Source: Nitrospiria bacterium (lineage in GTDB: Bacteria > Nitrospirota > Nitrospiria > JACQBZ01). From it: 25,432 bases of DNA. The notes beneath the pieces were generated by a model, which was not told where the DNA came from, ran no database searches, and was given only the letters and a program-made list of their open reading frames with translations. Shown one piece after another: positions 15,176-21,947 of the stretch (position 1 is its first letter; each line of letters begins with the position of its first letter). Position numbers and translations under genes: made by a program. The stretch lies in the NCBI GenBank assembly GCA_919901335.1, contig CAKKOZ010000011.1:1-25432 (forward strand), read 5' to 3'.

Positions 15176-16681
15176 CTACCGCTTGATCGAAAGATGGTCC
15201 AGAATCCGTTCCATCCGCATGCCGCGCGAGCCCTTGATCAAAATAACGTCGCCGTTCTCGGCCGTACGGCTTAAAATCCGAGCCGCATCGGACGGTTCAC
15301 GACAGACCGCCACATGATCCCGGCTCATCCCGGAAGCCCGCGCCCCTTCCGCGATCTCGGCCGCACGTCCCCCCATTGCGATCAGGAAGCCGACGCCGGA
15401 TGAGACAACGGCCCGGCCGATCCGGCGATGCGCCTCGACCGCGCCCTCGCCGAGTTCCAGCATATCGCCCAGCACCGCGATCCGGCGGCCCCGGGCCGGA
15501 AAACGGCTTAAGGCCTCCAGGGCGGCAAGCACGGAAGCCGGGTTGGCGTTGTAGGCGTCGTTCAAAATCGTCCGGCCCTCCCAAGGGATCAACTCCGAGC
15601 GCATCGCGACCGGCCGAAAGCTCTCCAGACCCCGCCGCACGTCCTCAAGCCCGCAGCCCAGGACCCAACCCACCGCGGCCGCCGCCGCGGCATTGAGGGC
15701 ATTGTGACGGCCGATCGCCGGCAGATGGATTTGGATCCGCGCACGATCGGGTTGAGTCGGCTGCTGGTCCGCCGCCTCGCCGCGCCCGGATGCGCGAGGG
15801 TTCTTTTCTCGAGACCGCGCAATCCCGAAGACGGACGGGCGGCCGCTCAACGTGATCACAACCTGCGAGCCGTTCTCGTGGAGATCTTCAATAAGGATAT
15901 CCGCTTCCGGATTCAGCCCGAACGTCACGACACGTCCGGGGGCGCGGGAACGGAGGGTTGGAAAAAACGAATCGTCCCGATTCAGAATCGCCACCCCTTC
16001 CGAGGGGGAAAGCGCCTCCAGCAGTTCGGCCTTGGCCGCGGCCACCGCGTCCAGGCTCCCCAGCGTCTCTAAATGGGCCGGGCCGATGTTGGTGATCAAG
16101 CCCACCTGCGGCAGGGCGATCTCGCACAACCGCCGCAGCTCCCCGGGCCGGCTGATCCCCATCTCCAGAACGGCGGCCTGATGGCTCGGCGTCAGCCGGA
16201 GCAGCGTGAGCGGAACGCCGATCTGGTTATTGACGTTCCCCTCGTTCTTTAAGGTGACGTACCGTTCGGCGAGAATCCCCGCCGCCATCTCCTTCGTCGT
16301 CGTCTTCCCGTTGCTGCCGGTCACGGCCACGACGGGAAGCGCCCATCGCCGACGGTGCGACCGCGCGAGCCCCTGCAAGGCCGCAAGGGTGTCCGTCACG
16401 CCGATCAAAATTTTATCGCGGAGCAGCGTCTCCTCTCCGGCCGTTTTCGGAATGCGGTGTGACGACACGTTCACCAGAACCCCGCACGCGCCTCGTCCCA
16501 GGGCTTCATAGATGAACTGGTGGCCGTCGAACCGTTCCCCCTTGATCGCGATGAACAAGTCCCCGGCCGAAATCGTCCTCGAGTCAATGGAGATTCCCGA
16601 AACGACCTGGGACGGATCTCCCCGCATCAATCGCCCGCCGGTCGCCGACAGAATCTCGTCCGCTGTAAACATTGGCTCCAT
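15176..16681 (-). CDS. murF: UDP-MurNAc-tripeptide--D-alanyl-D-alanine ligase
   Basis: MurF adds the D-Ala-D-Ala dipeptide made by Ddl (501 residues, longer than the usual 450-460). Motifs are SIDSRTISAGDLFIAIKGERFDGHQF, the P-loop TGSNGKTTT (121-129), GISRPGE, NIGPAHLE, NDAYNANP and LGDMLELG. The start is ATG 16681 because AAGG lies 8 bases upstream and the murE stop is 10 bases before it; the open frame further upstream overlaps the end of murE. A hydrophilic insertion of about 25 residues at 289-314, rich in Arg, Gln, Pro and Asp, lies just before the conserved HLPAIGRHNALNAAAA and accounts for part of the extra length. Confidence 0.95.
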   Translation of the reverse strand: MEPMFTADEILSATGGRLMRGDPSQVVSGISIDSRTISAGDLFIAIKGERFDGHQFIYEALGRGACGVLVNVSSHRIPKTAGEETLLRDKILIGVTDTLAALQGLARSHRRRWALPVVAVTGSNGKTTTKEMAAGILAERYVTLKNEGNVNNQIGVPLTLLRLTPSHQAAVLEMGISRPGELRRLCEIALPQVGLITNIGPAHLETLGSLDAVAAAKAELLEALSPSEGVAILNRDDSFFPTLRSRAPGRVVTFGLNPEADILIEDLHENGSQVVITLSGRPSVFGIARSREKNPRASGRGEAADQQPTQPDRARIQIHLPAIGRHNALNAAAAAAVGWVLGCGLEDVRRGLESFRPVAMRSELIPWEGRTILNDAYNANPASVLAALEALSRFPARGRRIAVLGDMLELGEGAVEAHRRIGRAVVSSGVGFLIAMGGRAAEIAEGARASGMSRDHVAVCREPSDAARILSRTAENGDVILIKGSRGMRMERILDHLSIKR

Positions 16682-16691
16682 GCCGATCGCC

Positions 16692-18236
16692 TTAACTCCC
16701 ACGCGGGCGGCCTCCCGACCCATGCCTCTGTATCCAGTCGCCGGCCACCTGCCGATCGTTGAACGGAATCGTCCGATCGCCGATGATCTGGTACTCCTCA
16801 TGACCTTTGCCGGCTACGACCACCGTGTCGCCCGGATGGGCCAGACCCAAGGCCCGCTCGATCGCTTCCCGCCGGTCCGGTACCGCCATCCATTCGACGG
16901 GACGTTTCGTTTGCGCCGAACCCTCCCGCACGCCGACCCCCACCTCGTCCATAATGCGGACCGGATCTTCGCTGCGGGGATTGTCGGAGGTGATCACCAC
17001 CACATCGCTGAAGCGGGCCGCCGCCCGACCCATCGGGGCGCGTTTTCCAGGATCCCGATCGCCGCCGCAGCCGAACACCGTGATGACCCGCCCGGACGTC
17101 AATTCCGAGACGGCTTGAAGGAGGCGGGCCAGCGCGTCTTCGGTATGCGCGTAGTCCACAATCACGCTGAATCCCCGCCCCGAATCAAGACGCTCGAACC
17201 GCCCCGGCACGCCGGATAATCCCTCAATTCCGGCCTGGATTTCTCCCACTTTAAGTCCCAGACAGTAACCAACACCCATGGCGGCAAGAAGGTTGTAGAC
17301 GTTGTATTTTCCCGACAACGGGGAACGGACTGGAAAGGCGCCGGAGGGCGTTTTGACGGTAAACGCCAGGCCTCCTCTCGAACTCCTGATATCTTCAGCC
17401 GAAATATCGGCTTCACGAGAAAGCCCAAATGACAGTGACTCCCCGACCATTTTAATTAAACGCTTTCCATATTCGTCATCGATATTGATAACAGCTCTTT
17501 TTTGCAATTTGTTTTCAGGGTTCTTGCGAAGATAGTCAAACAGGAAGGTCTTTGCCCTGAAGTATTCTTCCATCTCCTTGTGAAAATCAAGGTGATCTTG
17601 GGTCAGGTTTGTAAAGACACCGACATCAAATTCACACCCTGAGACCCGATAAAGGAACAGGCCGTGTGATGAAACTTCCATGACGACATCCTGGACGCCT
17701 TCTTGGACCATTCGCTTAAGATATTCTTGAATCGTTGCTGATTCAGGTGTGGTATGAGATGCTCTCGATGCCTGATCTCCTATTGCGTTTTCGATCGTCC
17801 CGAGCAAACCCACTTTACGCCCTGCGGATTGAAGCAGCGCCCGGATCAGATACGTCGTGGTTGTTTTCCCGTTGGTCCCTGTTACACCAATCATCCTCAA
17901 CTGACGAACGGGATAACCATGGAAGGCGGCGGCGGCCTGCCCCAGCGCACGTCGTCCGTTTTCTACCTTGACAATCGTTACCTCGTCTCCCTTCGACGTC
18001 TTAAACCCGACCGGAATAGGCTCCTTATCCTCAATCACGATGATGGTTGCCCCTCGGGAAACGGCGTCCGGAATGAAATCATGGCCATCCATCTTATGGC
18101 CGGTCAGGGCGATGAACATCCAATCCGGCTTCACGTCACGCGAATCGTGGGTGATGCCGTAGATGGTTCGCTGCCTGCGTCCTTTAACCGCGGTTCCTCC
18201 AATCGCTTTAAGAATCGGCTCAAGCTCACCCGTCAT
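16692..18236 (-). CDS. murE: UDP-MurNAc-tripeptide synthetase MurE, meso-DAP type
   Basis: MurE adds the third stem residue (514 residues). Motifs are ITHDSRDVKPDWMFIALTGHKMDGHDF, the P-loop GTNGKTTT (120-127), MEVSSHGL, FTNLTQDHLDFH, and DNPRSEDP (418-425). DNPR is the motif of meso-diaminopimelate-adding enzymes, as opposed to lysine-adding ones, so the wall is predicted to be DAP-type. The gene starts 17 bases after the ftsI stop with a weak GGTGGTG site. Codons for about residues 160-279 (17401-17760) are clearly more AT-rich than the rest of the gene and operon. Confidence 0.97.
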   Translation of the reverse strand: MTGELEPILKAIGGTAVKGRRQRTIYGITHDSRDVKPDWMFIALTGHKMDGHDFIPDAVSRGATIIVIEDKEPIPVGFKTSKGDEVTIVKVENGRRALGQAAAAFHGYPVRQLRMIGVTGTNGKTTTTYLIRALLQSAGRKVGLLGTIENAIGDQASRASHTTPESATIQEYLKRMVQEGVQDVVMEVSSHGLFLYRVSGCEFDVGVFTNLTQDHLDFHKEMEEYFRAKTFLFDYLRKNPENKLQKRAVINIDDEYGKRLIKMVGESLSFGLSREADISAEDIRSSRGGLAFTVKTPSGAFPVRSPLSGKYNVYNLLAAMGVGYCLGLKVGEIQAGIEGLSGVPGRFERLDSGRGFSVIVDYAHTEDALARLLQAVSELTSGRVITVFGCGGDRDPGKRAPMGRAAARFSDVVVITSDNPRSEDPVRIMDEVGVGVREGSAQTKRPVEWMAVPDRREAIERALGLAHPGDTVVVAGKGHEEYQIIGDRTIPFNDRQVAGDWIQRHGSGGRPRGS

Positions 18237-18253
18237 TACTGCACCACCCGCAC

Positions 18254-19975
18254 TTATCCGGCCAAGGTCAGCAGGATGCGTTCCTGCGTCCGCGGCGGCA
18301 CCCCGAGGTATCGCAAGACCTGCTCGGCGATCTTCTTGAAGACGGGCGCCGCGACAACGCCCCCCCAGGACTCCCCCTTTGGATTGTCCACCACCACCAA
18401 CACCACGATGCGGGGGTCCTCCGCCGGAACGATGCCGACAAAGGAGCTGACCGTATCCTGCATCGAATACCGCTTCGTCACCGGATCAATCTTCTGGGCC
18501 GTGCCTGTTTTTCCGGCGACCCGGTAGCCGGGCATGGCCGCCTTCGAACCGGTGCCGTTTTCTGAAACCGCTCCTTCCAGGATGCGCATCATCTCGCCGG
18601 CCGTCTCGGGAGAAACCGCGCGCCGTTTTATTTCCGGCGGGAACGCCTGGGTCACGCGACCGTCCGCATCCCGGATCTCCGATACGAGATGCGGACGCAT
18701 CAACGCTCCGCCGTTGGCGATGGCTGAGACAGCCGTGATAATTTGAAGGGGGGTGGCCGCCATTTCCTGCCCGATCGAAATGGAAGCCAGCGACCGTCCC
18801 GACCAATATTTCGGATCTCGGATAAGGCCGGAGGCCTCGCCCTCGAGATCAACGCCGGTCTTTTCGCCGAATCCAAACGCCCGGATGTGCCGGTACAATC
18901 GTTCGTCTTTCATCCGCATCGCGATTTTGATCATCCCGATGTTGCTCGATTTCTGGATCACCTCCCGAAAGGTCAGGTAGCCTTGCTTCTCGTGGTCGCG
19001 GATCACCCCGCCGGCCACGGCCATCCTCCCCTCCTCGCAATAAAAAATATCGCCGGGACCGGCCACCCGCTCCTCGAGCGCCGCGGACGCCGTCACAATT
19101 TTAAAGGTGGAACCCGGCTCGTAGGCATCGGTCACGACCCGGTTGCGCCACTGATCCGGATGCTGGGATTCGATGCGATTGGGATTGAATGCCGGACGGA
19201 CCGCCAGGGCCAGAATCTCGCCGGTTTTGGGATTCATCACGATCACGGAACCGCTGGCCGCCCGCGTCTGCTCCATCACGGCATCCAGTTCGGTTTCGGC
19301 GATGTGCTGAATCACCTCGTCAATGGTCAGCACCAGGTCTTTCCCACGCGAGGGCGCAACGTAGTTGAGTTCTTTTTGGAAGATCGAATGGCCGAATGCG
19401 TCGCGCTGGATGACGACCCATCCCTTTTCCCCGCGGAGCAGCGGGTCGTATTTTAGTTCGATCCCCTCCAGCCCGTGGTTATCCATGCCGGCGAAACCCA
19501 GAAGATGGCCCATCAGATTCCGCTTGGGATAGAACCGCTGGCTTTCGTTTAAAACACCGATCCCCTCGATCCCAAGTTCCATGACGCTCCGGGCCACGGC
19601 CGGGCTGACCTTGCGCTCGATCCAGACAAAGTTCTTATTGCCCTCCAACCGCTTGAGGATCATTCGACGGTCGGATTGGAGAACCCGGGCCAGGTCCGGA
19701 ACCACCGCCTCACGATCACGGATGAGGGACGGAATCGCATAGAGGGATGGAACCTCGACATTGGTGGCCAGGATTCTCCCTTGCCGATCAAAAATGGTTC
19801 CCCGTTCGCCCTCCAGGACCACGCTTTTTTCATGCTGCCGTTCGGCCCGCTTCGAAAGCTCGGTCGCCTGCACCACCTGCAACGAGAACAATCGAACGAC
19901 CACGCATAGAAACCCGGCCGTCAGGAGGACCACGGTCAGGAGGGTTCGTCGTGACGATCCCTGGAATAATTTCAC
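18254..19975 (-). CDS. ftsI: Septal transpeptidase FtsI (PBP3, class B PBP)
   Basis: FtsI is the bitopic D,D-transpeptidase that cross-links septal peptidoglycan (573 residues). It has a short cytoplasmic tail, one transmembrane segment at about 10-34 (RTLLTVVLLTAGFLCVVVRL), the class B dimerisation domain starting at GERGTIFDRQGRILATNV, and the penicillin-binding domain with STFK (289-292, catalytic Ser289), SSN (343-345) and KTGT (489-492). No PASTA repeats follow. The start is GTG 19975, with AGGAGG 5 bases upstream and a 4-base overlap with the ftsL stop. An open frame runs 114 codons further upstream, but it is out-of-frame ftsL sequence. Confidence 0.96.
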   Translation of the reverse strand: MKLFQGSSRRTLLTVVLLTAGFLCVVVRLFSLQVVQATELSKRAERQHEKSVVLEGERGTIFDRQGRILATNVEVPSLYAIPSLIRDREAVVPDLARVLQSDRRMILKRLEGNKNFVWIERKVSPAVARSVMELGIEGIGVLNESQRFYPKRNLMGHLLGFAGMDNHGLEGIELKYDPLLRGEKGWVVIQRDAFGHSIFQKELNYVAPSRGKDLVLTIDEVIQHIAETELDAVMEQTRAASGSVIVMNPKTGEILALAVRPAFNPNRIESQHPDQWRNRVVTDAYEPGSTFKIVTASAALEERVAGPGDIFYCEEGRMAVAGGVIRDHEKQGYLTFREVIQKSSNIGMIKIAMRMKDERLYRHIRAFGFGEKTGVDLEGEASGLIRDPKYWSGRSLASISIGQEMAATPLQIITAVSAIANGGALMRPHLVSEIRDADGRVTQAFPPEIKRRAVSPETAGEMMRILEGAVSENGTGSKAAMPGYRVAGKTGTAQKIDPVTKRYSMQDTVSSFVGIVPAEDPRIVVLVVVDNPKGESWGGVVAAPVFKKIAEQVLRYLGVPPRTQERILLTLAG

Positions 19976-20295
19976 GGCGTCCTCCTCGCGACCTGCAACC
20001 GCGTCATGGCATCCGTGGATAAATTGGGCGGCACCCCCTTTTGGACCAGAATCATCTGTCCGTCCTGCGGCTTGATCATCCCGAATTGAGTGATCGCGAT
20101 CTTCTCGATACGGTCCAGGGCCGAAAGGGTCGCGACCTCCACAAGCAACTGCTTGTGGATCTGCTGGAGTTCTTTTTTCTCCTGCCGGGCCTGCTCGACT
20201 TCGTATCCCAGGGTGACGATGTGGACATGCTGCCAGATGTCCAGAAGGATAACCGTCACGACAGCCGCCCCGATCAGGATTCGTCGGAGGGTCAT
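19972..20295 (-). CDS. ftsL: Cell division protein FtsL
   Basis: This is a small bitopic divisome protein (107 residues) that forms the FtsQLB complex and activates FtsWI. It shows a short N-terminus, one transmembrane helix at about 5-23 (RILIGAAVVTVILLDIWQHV), a periplasmic coiled coil (GYEVEQARQEKKELQQIHKQLLVEVATL) and the short conserved RIEKIAITQFGMIKPQDGQ that precedes the C-terminus. Sequence conservation in the family is low; topology and its place between rsmH and ftsI support the call. It overlaps both neighbours by 4 bases. No ftsB homologue lies in the window. Confidence 0.9.
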   Translation of the reverse strand: MTLRRILIGAAVVTVILLDIWQHVHIVTLGYEVEQARQEKKELQQIHKQLLVEVATLSALDRIEKIAITQFGMIKPQDGQMILVQKGVPPNLSTDAMTRLQVARRTP

Positions 20296-21158
20296 GCCTG
20301 GACCCGCTCCACGACACGGAGCTTGGCGCTCCTGGATCGCGGATTCATCCGGATCTCTTCCCGGCCGGGGATGATCGGCTTTTTCGTCACGAGCCGGACC
20401 CGCGCCGACTCGTCCTGAGCCAGCGCCTTAAACGTTCTTTTGACGATACGGTCTTCCAGAGAATGGAACGCGATGACACACAATCTCCCCCCGGGATTGA
20501 GGCGCTTGACCGCATCGGACAGCGCAACATCCAGTTGATCCAGTTCCTGATTGACGGCGATTCTCAAGGCCTGAAAGGTTTTCGTGGCCGGATGAAGCCG
20601 ACGCGATTGGGCCGGCCGGGGAATGGCCCACCGGACCAAGTCGGCGAGCTGACCGGTCGTGGTGATCGGCTTTCTTTGACGGGCTTCCGCCACGGCCCGC
20701 GCGATACGGTTCGCCCATCGCTCCTCGCCATATTCAAACAGGATCTGTGCCAGTTGACGCTCGGGAAGGGAATTCGCCAAGGCGGCCGCGGTGATGGGCG
20801 ACCGCCGATCCATCCGCATATCCAGCGGACCGTCTTTCTGAAAACTGAATCCTCTTTCGGAATCCGTCAATTGCAATGTGGACATGCCTAAATCCATCAG
20901 GATTCCATCCACACTCCGAACACCCTGCGCTCTCAGAAGCGTTCCAAGGTTTTTAAAATTTTCATGGAACAGACGAGCCCGCGTTCCATACCGTTTCAAA
21001 CGCTCCCCCGCTCTTTGAATCGCCTCCTCGTCCCGGTCCATCCCGATCAGGGACCCGTCCGGCGCCGTCGCTTCGAGGATCGCTTCGGCATGCCCCCCGC
21101 CCCCCAGGGTGCAGTCCACATAGATCGCATGCGCTCGCAAGCGGAGGGCCTCAACCAC
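20292..21158 (-). CDS. rsmH: 16S rRNA (cytosine1402-N4)-methyltransferase RsmH (start uncertain)
   Basis: This SAM-dependent methyltransferase (formerly MraW) modifies C1402 of 16S rRNA at the P site. Motif I is YVDCTLGGGGHAEAIL, followed by IGMDRDEEAI, DGILMDLGMSTLQLTD, RGFSFQKDGPLDMRMD and HSLEDRIVKRTF. The first canonical start is GTG 21158, giving 288 residues, but conserved family sequence HIPVLKQEV is encoded just upstream in the same frame. No ATG, GTG or TTG lies between that motif and the in-frame stop at 21228-21230. The probable true start is ACG 21200, two bases after the mraZ stop, which would give MNHDGDHIPVL. A -1 frameshift from mraZ is the alternative. The function is secure. 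Confidence 0.93.
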   Translation of the reverse strand: MVEALRLRAHAIYVDCTLGGGGHAEAILEATAPDGSLIGMDRDEEAIQRAGERLKRYGTRARLFHENFKNLGTLLRAQGVRSVDGILMDLGMSTLQLTDSERGFSFQKDGPLDMRMDRRSPITAAALANSLPERQLAQILFEYGEERWANRIARAVAEARQRKPITTTGQLADLVRWAIPRPAQSRRLHPATKTFQALRIAVNQELDQLDVALSDAVKRLNPGGRLCVIAFHSLEDRIVKRTFKALAQDESARVRLVTKKPIIPGREEIRMNPRSRSAKLRVVERVQA

Positions 21159-21202
21159 CTCCTGCTTCAGAACCGGGATATGATCCCCGTCGTGGTTCGT
21201 GG

Positions 21203-21646
21203 CTAAAAACCGAGGCCGGCCAGGGCCTCACCTATTTTCTCAACATTTTTAGGCAACTGGGCCTCTTTATCTTTCCAGCGCTTGGGATCCCAGATTTCGA
21301 TCTTGTTGGACAGCCCCAGCATCACGATGTCTTTGTTCAATCGGGCATGCTCCCGTAGCGGCGCGGTCAGCAGGATCCGCCCCTGGCGATCCAGCTGGCA
21401 TTCCGTCGCGTAGGAATAGGAGAACCGAAGCCAGTCTTTCACTTCTTTTTGCATGGTTGGAAGAGTCTGAACTTTTTCCTGAAGGCGCTGCCATTCTGAG
21501 ACGGGATAAGCCACTATACACTGATCAAAGTCGGCCGTCACAATCAGCTTTTCTTCGTACCGATCCGTCAGGACTTCCCGGAATTTCATGGGAATGCTGA
21601 CACGGCCCTTGGAATCCACCGTATGTTCGTAACGGCCTAGAAACAT
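21203..21646 (-). CDS. mraZ: Transcriptional regulator MraZ
   Basis: MraZ is a DNA-binding protein with two SpoVT/AbrB-like half domains that controls the dcw operon (147 residues, normal length). The first half is MFLGRYEHTVDSKGRVSIPMKFRE and the second is YSYATECQLDRQGRILLTAPLREHA. Each contains the D-x-K/Q-G-R motif that contacts TGGG repeats. It is the first gene of the operon and its predicted binding boxes lie at 21656-21689, between the promoter and this gene. GGAG, 8 bases before the ATG, overlaps the last box, so a bound regulator would cover the ribosome-binding site region of the DNA. Confidence 0.97.
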   Translation of the reverse strand: MFLGRYEHTVDSKGRVSIPMKFREVLTDRYEEKLIVTADFDQCIVAYPVSEWQRLQEKVQTLPTMQKEVKDWLRFSYSYATECQLDRQGRILLTAPLREHARLNKDIVMLGLSNKIEIWDPKRWKDKEAQLPKNVEKIGEALAGLGF

Positions 21647-21655
21647 TCTTCTGTC

Positions 21656-21689
21656 TCCATCCTATCCCACTTTATCCCACTTACAGCCA
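21656..21689 (-). promoter_or_regulatory. MraZ operator: four TGGN boxes at 10-bp spacing
   Basis: On the transcribed strand the boxes are TGGC (21689-21686), TGGG (21679-21676), TGGG (21669-21666) and TGGA (21659-21656), each 10 bases apart. MraZ proteins in E. coli and Mycoplasma bind direct TGGG-type repeats at this period just before mraZ. Two boxes are perfect and the outer two degenerate. Confidence 0.85.
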
Positions 21690-21691
21690 CG

Positions 21692-21719
21692 AGTATACAC
21701 CACGAGGGTCTCTTGTCAA
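21692..21719 (-). promoter_or_regulatory. Promoter of the dcw operon (PmraZ)
   Basis: On the minus strand a perfect -35 TTGACA (21719-21714) and a -10 TATACT (21697-21692) are separated by 16 bp. The predicted start of transcription is near 21685, inside the first degenerate MraZ box, so autoregulation by MraZ is well placed. No other comparably strong promoter was noticed within the operon. Confidence 0.8.
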
Positions 21720-21809
21720 GAAAAAAACAATCAGGTCATGGAATTTGTTATCGAATCGGATCAGACACTACATTTGGGGCCGACTTGGAAAAGACCCCCG
21801 ATCTGTAGT

Positions 21810-21837
21810 CTAAAAATCGGCTTAAAATCGTTTTTAG
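21810..21837. promoter_or_regulatory. AT-rich inverted repeat upstream of the cysteine-cluster promoter
   Basis: CTAAAAA (21810-21816) and TTTTTAG (21831-21837) are perfect inverted arms with a 14-base spacer. A competing pair CCGAT (21798-21802) and ATCGG (21816-21820) overlaps the left arm. The repeat ends 10 bases before the -35 box at 21848, a position suited to a regulator binding site. The 301-base divergent gap 21647-21947 otherwise holds the two promoters and the MraZ boxes; no gene was seen in it. Confidence 0.4.
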
Positions 21838-21847
21838 GACCAACTTC

Positions 21848-21877
21848 TTGACAGTATTACTCAATTTCTGTTAAATT
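21848..21877 (+). promoter_or_regulatory. Candidate promoter of the sulfur-carrier gene cluster
   Basis: TTGACA (21848-21853) is a perfect -35 box. Downstream, TGT-TAAATT gives an extended -10 (hexamer 21872-21877, spacing 18) or TTAAAT at spacing 17. Transcription would begin near 21884, leaving a leader of about 64 bases. The -10 match is modest. Confidence 0.55.
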
Positions 21878-21947
21878 GGTGGTTCTTTAATGTCGAAGTT
21901 ATACCGGGGAATACACTCGGGAGCCGGGGGAATTTTTTATAAAAATC

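Noticed and set aside
19976..20317. N-terminal extension of ftsI by 114 codons
   Set aside because: The extension is the ftsL coding region in another frame. GTG 19975 has a good ribosome-binding site and gives a normal FtsI N-terminus with a membrane segment.
21878..21947. Riboswitch in the leader of the ThiS-CysK gene
   Set aside because: The predicted leader is only about 64 bases and no known riboswitch core or clear terminator/antiterminator pair could be recognised.
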